This document shows, in pieces, positions 7,335-15,312 of a DNA stretch of 64,000 nucleotides. A program made the position numbers and the translations under genes. The DNA lies in assembly GCF_000243235.1 (NCBI RefSeq), contig NZ_JH594606.1, positions 821,502 to 885,501 on the forward strand, in the 5' to 3' direction. The stretch's first letter is position 1. Every line of letters begins with the position of its first letter. The stretch is from Gillisia limnaea DSM 15749 (GTDB lineage: Bacteria > Bacteroidota > Bacteroidia > Flavobacteriales > Flavobacteriaceae). The notes beneath the pieces are model-generated. The model searched no databases, had not been told where the DNA came from, and worked only from the letters and a program-made list of their open reading frames with translations.

Positions 7335-9959
7335 TTAAACTTTTGCTTTCTGTTTACTTGATAACATTCGCTTTATCTCGTTTAGCTTCATCAGGGCTTC
7401 TACCGGTGTAAGCGTGTCGATGTCAATATGCAGCAATTCTTCCTTCAATTCCTGCAGCAAAGGATCGTCCAGATTGAAAAAACTAAGCTGCATGTCCCTC
7501 TCGGCGGAATTTCTCAGGATCTCGCCGGAGTTTTCTATTTGATGTGATTTTTCCAGCTTTTTCAATATTTTATTGGCCCTGGAAATTACCTGCTGCGGCA
7601 TTCCGGCCATCTTCGCTACATGGATCCCAAAACTATGCTCACTCCCACCGGCCACCAGCTTCCGAAGGAACAAGACCGTATCCTTCAATTCTTTTACCGA
7701 AACATTGTAATTTTTTATCCTTTTAAAGGTTTCCCCCATATCATTGAGCTCATGATAATGCGTGGCGAAGAGGGTTTTTGGCCTGGCCGGATGTTCATGA
7801 AGATATTCTGTAATTGCCCAGGCAATTGAAATTCCGTCATAGGTGCTAGTTCCACGGCCAATTTCATCTAAAAGCACCAGGCTGCGGTTGGAAATATTAT
7901 TAAGAATACTGGCGGTTTCATTCATCTCTACCATAAAGGTAGATTCCCCCATGGAAATATTATCACTCGCCCCTACCCGGGTAAAGATCTTATCTATAAG
8001 TCCTATCCTGGCGGACTTTGCCGGCACAAAACTTCCCATTTGGGCCAAAAGAACAATAAGTGCCGTTTGCCTTAATATAGCCGACTTACCGCTCATGTTG
8101 GGGCCGGTTATCATAATGATTTGTTGGGTTTCCCGGTCCAGAAAAAGATCATTGGTCACATAACTTTCGCCCATGGGCAATTGTTTTTCAATCACGGGAT
8201 GCCGACCGTCTTTAATCTCCAGTTCCAGGGAATCATCGATTACAGGTTCGGTGTAATTTTCAGAGATAGCGTGACAGGCAAAAGAACATAAGCAATCCAG
8301 TTGTGCCACCAGTCTTGCGTTTTGCTGCACCGGCTGAATGTAATCTCCCAGCCAATCTACCAGCTTTCCAAAAATAGCCTGCTCCAGCTGCTGTATCTTT
8401 TCTTCGGCCCCCAGGATCTTTCCTTCATATTCCTTTAATTCTTCTGTGATATATCTTTCTGCATTAACAAGTGTTTGCTTGCGTATCCATGCTTCCGGAA
8501 CCTTATCTTTATGGGAATTGCGTACTTCTATATAATACCCATACACATTATTACTACCTATTTTAAGCGAAGAAATCCCTGTTGCTTTGGTTTCACGCTG
8601 CAGCATTCCATCCAGGTACTCCTTTCCCGAAAATGCCAAAGCTCTCAATTCATCGAGTTCAGGATGAAACCCTTTTGCGATGGTATTTCCCTTCAGAATA
8701 TTTACCGGGGCATCTTCATGCAAGGTTTCTTTTATTTTAATTCTTAGCACCTCACAATTTTGCAATTTATCCCCGATTACTTTCAACGCTTCTTCCGAGG
8801 AATCCATCGCCAATGATTTTATTGGTACAATTGCTTCCAAAGAATTATTGAGATGAAGCACCTCCCGGGGGCAAATTTTTCCGGTAGCAACCTTGGATAT
8901 TAAACGTTCCAGATCACTGATCTTTTTTATTTGCTGCTGAATTTTATCCAGTTCGGGACGATTTTCTATAAAATGTCCAACCACTTTGTGCCGGTTCCTT
9001 ATCTTTTCGGCATTTTTAAGCGGTAGCGCAAGCCAGCGTTTTAGCATCCTGCCTCCCATTGGGGAGATAGTTTGATCTATCACATCCAGAAGCGTCACCG
9101 CATTTTGCGCGTTAGATTGGTACAATTCAAGGTTCCTGATGGTAAACCTGTCCATCCATACATACTCCTCTTCAGCAATGCGATTTATAGATGCTATATG
9201 CTGCAGCCTGTGGTGCTGGGTTTCCCCGAGATAATATAAGATGGCTCCGGAGGAAATGATCCCCTCTGCCAGGTGATCCACCCCAAACCCCTTTAAGGAT
9301 TTGGTATTGAAATGTGCGTTTAAAGACTCGTAGGCATAATCAAGCTTAAAGATCCAGTCCTCCAGGTAAAAACAATGAAACGCATCGCCAAAGGTTTTCG
9401 AAAAATCCTTTTTAAAATTCTTCTGAATAAGGACCTCGCTGGGACTAAAATTTTGCAGAAGTTTATCAATATATTCTGAAGATCCCTGGGCAGTAAGAAA
9501 TTCCCCGGTAGAAACATCCAGAAAGGATACTCCAAGGTTTTTCTTACCGAAGTGAATGGCACATAAAAAGTTATTGGACGTACTGTTTAAAACCTCGTCA
9601 TTCATAGAAACCCCGGGAGTCACTAATTCTGTCACACCGCGTTTCACGATGGTTTTGGTCATTTTAGGATCTTCCAATTGATCACAAATGGCTACACGCA
9701 ACCCTGCTTTTACCAGTTTTGGCAAATAGGTATTCAAGGCATGATGCGGAAATCCGGCAAGGGCTGTTTCCACTTCACTGCCATTTCCTCTTTTAGTAAG
9801 CACAATGTTTAGAATTCTTGCAGTTCTTACGGCATCCTCACCAAAAGTCTCATAAAAATCTCCCACCCTAAATAACAACAAAGCATCGGGATATTTATCC
9901 TTGATGGCATTGTACTGCTTCATTAAAGGTGTGGTTTCTTTTGTTTTCTTCGCTGCCAA
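7335..9959 (-). CDS. mutS: DNA mismatch repair ATPase MutS
   Basis: This 874-residue protein has the usual MutS length. Domain I begins near residue 13 (PLMKQYNAIKDKYPDALLLFRVGDFYETFGEDA) and holds the mismatch-contacting Phe-Tyr-Glu motif. The core and clamp follow, with the ATPase at the end: Walker A GPNMSGKS near residue 617, Walker B DEIGRGTST, and the ATHYHEL switch. It recognises mismatches as a dimer and recruits MutL. It is a single gene with no partner alongside. The ATG at 9959 starts the conserved domain at the expected distance. Confidence 0.97.
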   Translation of the reverse strand: MAAKKTKETTPLMKQYNAIKDKYPDALLLFRVGDFYETFGEDAVRTARILNIVLTKRGNGSEVETALAGFPHHALNTYLPKLVKAGLRVAICDQLEDPKMTKTIVKRGVTELVTPGVSMNDEVLNSTSNNFLCAIHFGKKNLGVSFLDVSTGEFLTAQGSSEYIDKLLQNFSPSEVLIQKNFKKDFSKTFGDAFHCFYLEDWIFKLDYAYESLNAHFNTKSLKGFGVDHLAEGIISSGAILYYLGETQHHRLQHIASINRIAEEEYVWMDRFTIRNLELYQSNAQNAVTLLDVIDQTISPMGGRMLKRWLALPLKNAEKIRNRHKVVGHFIENRPELDKIQQQIKKISDLERLISKVATGKICPREVLHLNNSLEAIVPIKSLAMDSSEEALKVIGDKLQNCEVLRIKIKETLHEDAPVNILKGNTIAKGFHPELDELRALAFSGKEYLDGMLQRETKATGISSLKIGSNNVYGYYIEVRNSHKDKVPEAWIRKQTLVNAERYITEELKEYEGKILGAEEKIQQLEQAIFGKLVDWLGDYIQPVQQNARLVAQLDCLCSFACHAISENYTEPVIDDSLELEIKDGRHPVIEKQLPMGESYVTNDLFLDRETQQIIMITGPNMSGKSAILRQTALIVLLAQMGSFVPAKSARIGLIDKIFTRVGASDNISMGESTFMVEMNETASILNNISNRSLVLLDEIGRGTSTYDGISIAWAITEYLHEHPARPKTLFATHYHELNDMGETFKRIKNYNVSVKELKDTVLFLRKLVAGGSEHSFGIHVAKMAGMPQQVISRANKILKKLEKSHQIENSGEILRNSAERDMQLSFFNLDDPLLQELKEELLHIDIDTLTPVEALMKLNEIKRMLSSKQKAKV

Positions 9960-10107
9960 AATATCGGGGATTTTAATTCCTGCTAAAGTACTTATTTCAG
10001 GATTTATTCAAAATATAAGATACAGTTTTATCCGCGATTTTCAAACTCCGCATATCCTGGAAAAACAGGGAATTCAGCACCTCATAGATTTGTAGCTTTG
10101 CAGATCT

Positions 10108-10527
10108 TCAGTCAGTCCAAGAATACTGCAGCAGGCTTAGCAGGAACACCACAGACCAAAGCGCAGTGCGGATCCAGTTTTTTTTCACCAGGTTCCCGGT
10201 GATAGCTTCGCAATTTTTATCGGGTAAAACCGCATTGTGCAGCGGAACAAAGATCGAAAATGTAAGTATCCACAAAGCGGCAATTATAATAATACCTGAA
10301 ATCGTATACAGGGATATTTCTTTCCAAAGCTGAAGAGCAGCAATTAAGGCTTGCCCTATCATAAGTGGACCAACCACATAAGCAATCCGGGCAGTATATA
10401 ATTTATGCCATTTTACCAGGTCCTTTTCGCTGTAGTAGCAAAAACCCGGATAGATCACCAGTTGCACTATCCAGATAAGTATCACCAGGCCAAAATCAAA
10501 TAGCAGGCGCAGTATAAGTAAATCCAT
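10108..10527 (-). CDS. Small integral membrane protein
   Basis: This 139-residue protein has four predicted transmembrane helices (about residues 5-27, 48-68, 74-96 and 117-135) and little else. Its shape resembles DUF1772-like small membrane proteins, but I do not recognise the family with certainty. It lies 148 bp upstream of mutS in the same direction, so they may share a transcript. Conserved-looking residues include Tyr27-Pro28 and a His-Lys pair before the second helix. Function unknown. Confidence 0.7.
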   Translation of the reverse strand: MDLLILRLLFDFGLVILIWIVQLVIYPGFCYYSEKDLVKWHKLYTARIAYVVGPLMIGQALIAALQLWKEISLYTISGIIIIAALWILTFSIFVPLHNAVLPDKNCEAITGNLVKKNWIRTALWSVVFLLSLLQYSWTD

Positions 10528-10544
10528 AAGGTTGTTTTATTTCA

Positions 10545-10871
10545 GCCCTTTCAGCCCTTCAGGCTGATTGAGGCTATGCCTCAAATTATGATGCCTGAGC
10601 CTTTCAGGCTCTTTGCCTCCCCACAGGCTGAAAGCCTGAAACATCAATCCCTGGGGCATCTCCTCAAAGAAAGAAATCTCCCGCAAAACCCAAAGGCTGA
10701 AGGCCTGCAACATCAATCCTTGGGGCAACGTTCCAAGAAATTTCTCCAAAAAACCCTCAGGCTGAAGGCCTGAAACATCAAACCTTGAGGCAGCGCCTCA
10801 AAGAAAGAAATCTCCCGCAAAACCCACAGGCTGAAGGCCTGAAACATCAATCCTTGGGGCATCGCCCCAAG
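10545..10871. repeat. REP-like hairpin array, left of the Y1 transposase
   Basis: Four units start at about 10625, 10693, 10758 and 10827, spaced 65-69 bp. A degenerate fragment lies near 10545-10620. Each unit has two hairpins: AGGCTGAAGGCCT, then about 13 bp later one like CTTGGGGCATCGCCCCAAG. Compensating changes keep the stems (TTGGGGC/GCCCCAA, TTGAGGC/GCCTCAA), so structure is being conserved. ORFs on both strands here are repeat artefacts. Confidence 0.85.
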
Positions 10872-10876
10872 AAGAA

Positions 10877-11326
10877 TTATTCATAAAAATATTTGGCATC
10901 ATACTCCGTGATATTATAATCCTTCATAGATTTTTCAATTTCATCCTTAAAAGTCACAATTTTATGATGTTCCTTTTGCCTAAGAATATAATTTCTCACC
11001 ACCTCTACCTTATAGCTACTTACAGAAAAAGCTCCATATCCAATTTGCCACGTAAATCCAACTACTCCTTTTTCCTTCATCCACTTGGACGATTGTTTCT
11101 TCACTTCCTCCACCACCTTTGCCAAAGCGAAATTTTTCGAAAGTCGGAATAGGATATGAATATGATCCGGTACAGAATTGATTATCAAGGCAGGACTTTC
11201 CATATTTTTTAATATCCCGGCCATATAGGCATGCAATAAAGGCTCTATGTCCTCCTGAATATAGGGACGCCCATATTTTGTTCGAAAGACCAGGTGGGTA
11301 TACATTTGTGCTAGTGATTGTCCCAT
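10877..11326 (-). CDS. Y1 (IS200-like) transposase within a REPtron
   Basis: This 149-residue protein is of the HUH Y1_Tnp family. The N-terminus THLVFRTKYGRPY, the HUH motif in VPDHIHILFRLS (about residues 53-64), WQIGYGAFSVS and VRNYILRQKEHH all match IS200/IS605 TnpA. Such enzymes cut single-stranded DNA at hairpins through a Tyr. No tnpB or IS ends are seen. Instead the gene lies directly between two arrays of the same double-hairpin repeats, the arrangement expected of a domesticated repeat-mobilising transposase. It is intact and complete. Confidence 0.9.
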   Translation of the reverse strand: MGQSLAQMYTHLVFRTKYGRPYIQEDIEPLLHAYMAGILKNMESPALIINSVPDHIHILFRLSKNFALAKVVEEVKKQSSKWMKEKGVVGFTWQIGYGAFSVSSYKVEVVRNYILRQKEHHKIVTFKDEIEKSMKDYNITEYDAKYFYE

Positions 11327-11343
11327 ATATAATGATTTTATGT

Positions 11344-11625
11344 ATCAGCCCTTCAGGCTGAGGTTGTATGTGCTATCTATGTAGAGGCGCTGCCTCTACT
11401 TGTAATGTCCGAGCCCTTCAGGCTCTTAGCAATCTCCCTCAGGCTGAAAGCCTGCAAGATCAAACCTTGGGGCAGCGCCCCAAAAAATTCCCTCCCAAGA
11501 AATTCCTGCCCAAAGCAAATTTCCCCAAAAAATTCCCCGCAAAAAAGCTGCAGGCTGAAGGCCTGCAAGATAATACCTTGGGGCATCGCCCCAAGAAAAG
11601 CCTCAGGCTGAAGGCCTGAAACATT
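11344..11625. repeat. REP-like hairpin array, right of the Y1 transposase
   Basis: The same family as 10545-10871. Clear units lie at about 11430-11480 and 11551-11595, and a half unit at 11604-11620. A variant hairpin pair at 11346-11420 contains GAGGCGCTGCCTC. Together with the left array they bracket the transposase gene. Confidence 0.82.
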
Positions 11626-11645
11626 ATTAGATTAAAATAAGATTT

Positions 11646-13478
11646 TTATTGATAGCCTGCTGCCTGAAGATTAAATAATTCTGCATACAATTTATCATTC
11701 TGCATCAATTCCTCGTGAGTACCAATTTCCAGGACAGCACCATCTTTCAGGACCATGATCCGGTCGGCTATTCGAACGGTGCTAAAGCGGTGCGATATGA
11801 TCACGGCTGTTTTTCCTTCGGTGAGTTTTATAAATCGATTGAATGCTTCGGTTTCTGCACGGGCATCCAGAGCCGATGTCGGCTCATCCAGGATCAATAC
11901 CTCAGCATCTTTCATATAAGCCCTTGCAATAGCGATTTTTTGCCATTGCCCGCCGGAAAGGTCTTTCCCTTGCTTAAAGCGTTTCCCAAGTTGCTGGTCA
12001 TATCCTCCGGGCATTTCAGAGATCACCTCATCGGCCAGGCTTTTTTCCGCTGCACGATTTATCCTGGGTTGATTTTCAATCTGGCTAATTTCCCCCATCG
12101 CAATATTCTCCCGAAGCGTTAATTCAAACTTCACAAAATCCTGAAAGATCACACCAAAATATTGCTGGTATTGGGTTTGGTTGTATTCTTTTACCGGAAT
12201 TCCGTCCAAAAGAATTTCTCCTTCCGAAGGTTCATAAAACCGAAGCAGCAATTTTATAAGCGTTGTTTTACCGGCGCCATTCTCGCCCACAAAAGCCAGT
12301 TTTTCGCCCGCTTTAAGTTCAAAATTGATATGTCTAACCACCCATTTTTCAGATTTTGGGTATTTAAATCCTACATTTTTAAACTCGAAGCCTTTTTGAA
12401 TTTTCCTGGGTAGCGGTAATTTTTCTTCGGAAACAGCCTCAGAATATTTCATATCCAGAAATTCGAAATAATCCTGCAGGTACAGGGCACTTTCTGTAAT
12501 GGCCGTAAACCGGGTGAAAAATCCCTGTAACTTGGTTCGCAACCGGTTGAAGGATCCCGAAAGAAAGGTAAGGTCTCCAAGTGAAAATATCCCGGCTACG
12601 GTTCTAAAAATTATAAAAACATAGGCTCCGTAATACGCCGTAGTTCCAATTACATTGAAGAACGAACCCCAGCCGGCACGCTGTTTTGCCAGTTTTTTGC
12701 TTTGAATGTAATACTTGTCTGAAAGATCCTTAAATCGTGCTGCCAGGTAATCTGAAAGCCCGAAAAGTTTGACTTCCTTCGCGGTAACATCACTCGCACC
12801 GGCATAACGCAAATAATCGAGCTCCCGCCGCTCCTGTGTCCAGCTGCGTGCCAGGGAATAACTCGTACCACTAAATTTGATCTCATTGATGATCGTGGGA
12901 ATAATAGAAACCACCAGCAAAATAATAAGCCAGGGTTCAAAGGTAACCACCCCCACAAGCAAGGATAAGATCACGATCACATCTTCACCCTGGGTAAGAA
13001 TATTGGACATCAACCCCACGCGACCGGTAGTTTGTTGGCGTGCTCTTTCCAGTTTGTCATAAAACTCGGAATCCTCCAGCTGATCCAGGTTTAATTCTGA
13101 AGTTTTTTTGATGATCTTCACCGAAGTATCTATGGAGTATTGATCGCCCAGCAAAGCATCACTTAAGCTAATCCCCCTGCTTAAAAGATCTGAAAGTACG
13201 GCAAGTCCAAATTCTGCCGCCACCAAAATCCATAACAAATCCAGATCTTTTACATCGGCAGCCATTTGCAAAACCACTTCATCAATAATGAGTTTACCTA
13301 CCCAAAGCATCAACACCGGTAGGATGGCATTTAGGATCCGGCAAAGGACATTTACGTAAAAAAGCAAAGGATTTACTTTTCGTATCTCTTTAAAAAAACG
13401 AGGCACGAATTTTAGGGAAGCAAAGCTCTCCCTGAAATTTATCTTATTGGGTTCTAAGGATGTTTTTGGTCTGGGCAA
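11646..13478 (-). CDS. ABC exporter, fused permease and ATPase
   Basis: This 610-residue half-transporter has an N-terminal membrane domain (about 25-340, six helices expected, including the LLWILVAAEFGLAVLSDLL and VIVILSLLVGVVTF regions). A nucleotide-binding domain follows: Walker A GENGAGKTT near residue 400, signature LSGGQ, Walker B LILDEP and a His switch in ISHRFS. It should work as a homodimer exporting a lipid, peptide or drug; the substrate cannot be told. A monocistronic context between a repeat array and a lipoprotein gene gives no hint. Confidence 0.9.
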   Translation of the reverse strand: MPRPKTSLEPNKINFRESFASLKFVPRFFKEIRKVNPLLFYVNVLCRILNAILPVLMLWVGKLIIDEVVLQMAADVKDLDLLWILVAAEFGLAVLSDLLSRGISLSDALLGDQYSIDTSVKIIKKTSELNLDQLEDSEFYDKLERARQQTTGRVGLMSNILTQGEDVIVILSLLVGVVTFEPWLIILLVVSIIPTIINEIKFSGTSYSLARSWTQERRELDYLRYAGASDVTAKEVKLFGLSDYLAARFKDLSDKYYIQSKKLAKQRAGWGSFFNVIGTTAYYGAYVFIIFRTVAGIFSLGDLTFLSGSFNRLRTKLQGFFTRFTAITESALYLQDYFEFLDMKYSEAVSEEKLPLPRKIQKGFEFKNVGFKYPKSEKWVVRHINFELKAGEKLAFVGENGAGKTTLIKLLLRFYEPSEGEILLDGIPVKEYNQTQYQQYFGVIFQDFVKFELTLRENIAMGEISQIENQPRINRAAEKSLADEVISEMPGGYDQQLGKRFKQGKDLSGGQWQKIAIARAYMKDAEVLILDEPTSALDARAETEAFNRFIKLTEGKTAVIISHRFSTVRIADRIMVLKDGAVLEIGTHEELMQNDKLYAELFNLQAAGYQ

Positions 13479-13571
13479 GGAATAGTTATTTTAGCTGCAA
13501 GGTAACAATGGAATTTGAAATCCTGAACCCGGCTACCAAAATTATGATATGTTTAAGCCACTTTTGTTGGT

Positions 13572-13910
13572 TTAAACGCTCTCTTTGGAAGTAACCCGGA
13601 TAAGTTCATACCGGAAGGAAGAACCATCCTGCGGCGGATCCTTTACCGTGATCTTTCGAACGATGAGATCATACATATAACCCGGTTCATAATCAAACCC
13701 CTCTATGCTATCTTCATAATAGAAAAACTCCCAGTCTTCTGTTCCTATTTTGTCCCCTTCCTGTACTAAAAGGCACTTGCCTTCCATTTCCCCATAACAT
13801 TCTACCGTGTAACTATTCACCCTAAGCTCGATCTCTTCTGCAGGAATGTCTGAATTATCATTACAGCTAAAAACCAATGCAAATATTGAAAGGATAAAAT
13901 GTAATTTCAT
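13572..13910 (-). CDS. Small lipoprotein, DUF4377-like
   Basis: This 112-residue protein has a short signal and lipobox (ALVFSCNDNSD, Cys at about 16). The mature domain is beta-rich with a Cys pair (YTVECYGEMEGKCLLVQ) and the phrase EDWEFFYYEDSIEGFDYEPGY, then VRKITVKDPPQDGSSFRYELI. This combination resembles the DUF4377 heat-shock HslJ-neighbour fold. Envelope-anchored, function unknown. It stands alone, and an unusual 16-bp palindrome lies just upstream. Confidence 0.75.
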   Translation of the reverse strand: MKLHFILSIFALVFSCNDNSDIPAEEIELRVNSYTVECYGEMEGKCLLVQEGDKIGTEDWEFFYYEDSIEGFDYEPGYMYDLIVRKITVKDPPQDGSSFRYELIRVTSKESV

Positions 13911-14283
13911 ATGTAACTATTTATTGTTTCTTAATTGGGCTCCCGATATCGGGAGTAATTCGCTTATTTTCATCGGTGTTTGTATCGTATTCGCATTATG
14001 TTCATTTCATAAAAATGAATTAGATGTATCTTAAAGTTAGTGTAATTTTTACAGAAATCCCACAAGAATCTTTAAACAGAATTCCAGGTATAAAATCGAT
14101 CAAATAGTATTGCCTTACTTTCTATTCTCTATTTATCTGGAATTAAAAACCCCTCTTTTCCTAATTTTTGCCTTATGACCAAAAGAAGTAAACCGTAAAA
14201 CAGCGAACTCGATCGCAAGAGCTTAAAAGAATTTAAGGCGGCTCAAAAATCGGCTTTCCCTGTAGTTAATTGATTCTGGAATT
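13911..14283. other. Intergenic region with a perfect 16-bp palindrome
   Basis: The only clear object is CTCCCGATATCGGGAG at 13940-13955, 30 bp upstream of the lipoprotein start. It may be an operator or a dispersed repeat: related CCC-GATA-GGG words occur near 6972 and 32907. The remainder, up to the trmL stop, shows no gene and no clear terminator. Confidence 0.5.
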
Positions 14284-14745
14284 TTAAATTTTGAATTTTA
14301 GATTTCTTATTCCCTCATATACCACAACACTCACTGCGTTTGCAAGGTTTAAACTTCTTATATGCGGACTAAAAATAGGGATTTTGTATAGCTTATCCGG
14401 ATTCTTCTCTATGATTTCAGAAGACAATCCGCCGGATTCTTTTCCAAAAATGAAGAACATCTCATCGGTATAGTCAATATCATAATACTCTTTCTCTCCG
14501 TGGCTTGAGAAAAACGCCATTTTCTTATCTTTATTTATTTCGAAAAATTCATCTGCACTTTCGTAAATTTTTAGGGAAATATGCTTCCAGTAATCAAGTC
14601 CGGCTCGTTTTACCCTTTTATCGTCCAACTCAAAACCAAAGGGTTTCACCAAATGCAAAGTCGATCCCGATGCCAGGCTCAACCGACCAATATTTCCGGT
14701 ATTCATTGGAATTTCCGGTTCTATAAGCACAATATTATATCCCAT
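14284..14745 (-). CDS. trmL: tRNA (cytidine/uridine-34 2'-O)-methyltransferase TrmL
   Basis: This 153-residue SPOUT methyltransferase modifies the wobble ribose in tRNA-Leu isoacceptors. The family pattern is complete: N-terminal NIVLIEPEIPMNTGNIGRL, central LDYWKHI, FIFGKESGGL at about residue 100, and the C-terminal trefoil-knot strand IPIFSPHIRSLNLANAVSVVVYE. It is a minimal TrmL (YibK) without extra domains. The target tRNA type, tRNA-Leu(UAA), is encoded at 6859-6944 in this window, but there is no operon link. Confidence 0.95.
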   Translation of the reverse strand: MGYNIVLIEPEIPMNTGNIGRLSLASGSTLHLVKPFGFELDDKRVKRAGLDYWKHISLKIYESADEFFEINKDKKMAFFSSHGEKEYYDIDYTDEMFFIFGKESGGLSSEIIEKNPDKLYKIPIFSPHIRSLNLANAVSVVVYEGIRNLKFKI

Positions 14746-15312
14746 AATTAATTTTATCTATTTCCTCTTCCTATTCAATTTCAATATTCAACAGTATTAG
14801 CTGCCTGCTATAAAATGTTCTCAGGTTTTTTTATAAATCAACCTGTTGTTAGCAATGCTTGTAACGACAAAGGAAAATAAACCTGTTGAAATTTTGCCTG
14901 GGTTTTGGATTTTTATTTAAACAAGAACCTCGGGGCAGGCTCGCCCGAAGGGTACGAAGAGGCCCGCCTGAATGAAATGTATTTCGGACAGGCCTCTGGA
15001 ACTTAAATCCTCAATGAGAAATTTAAAGAAGTTATGTAAAATTTTAACCTAAAATCTATTCCCCTAGACATTCTATAAAATAAAACCACGGGAACACAAA
15101 TAAAAAATTCGTGAATTCGTGGCTAAATTTATTTCAGAAAACATCAAGCATTATTTATTCACATTTTTCAGCCTTTGCTCTCTCTAAAACATCATTTTAG
15201 ATTACAAAGTGTTTTATAATCTTTCTTGGGACTAAAAGCGTCAAAGGAAAAACAAAAAATATTAGTGAAATTATTTTTTCATTTCCCGATCATTTTAATC
15301 CAACCGCTGGAT
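14746..15312. repeat. Intergenic composite repeat, copy 1 (about 14930-15135)
   Basis: No gene is seen. The block starts CAAGAACCTCGGGG, continues with GCCCGCCTGAATGAAAT and ATTTCGG, and ends with a CCACG...CGTGGCTAA inverted repeat around 15083-15124. The same elements in the same order recur at 32770-33025. The rest is A+T-rich, with no convincing terminator for the GH3 gene. Confidence 0.6.

Noticed and set aside
10576..11619. ORFs on both strands inside the REP arrays
   Set aside because: They only exist because repeat units lack stops; they share repeat-derived peptides and no family.
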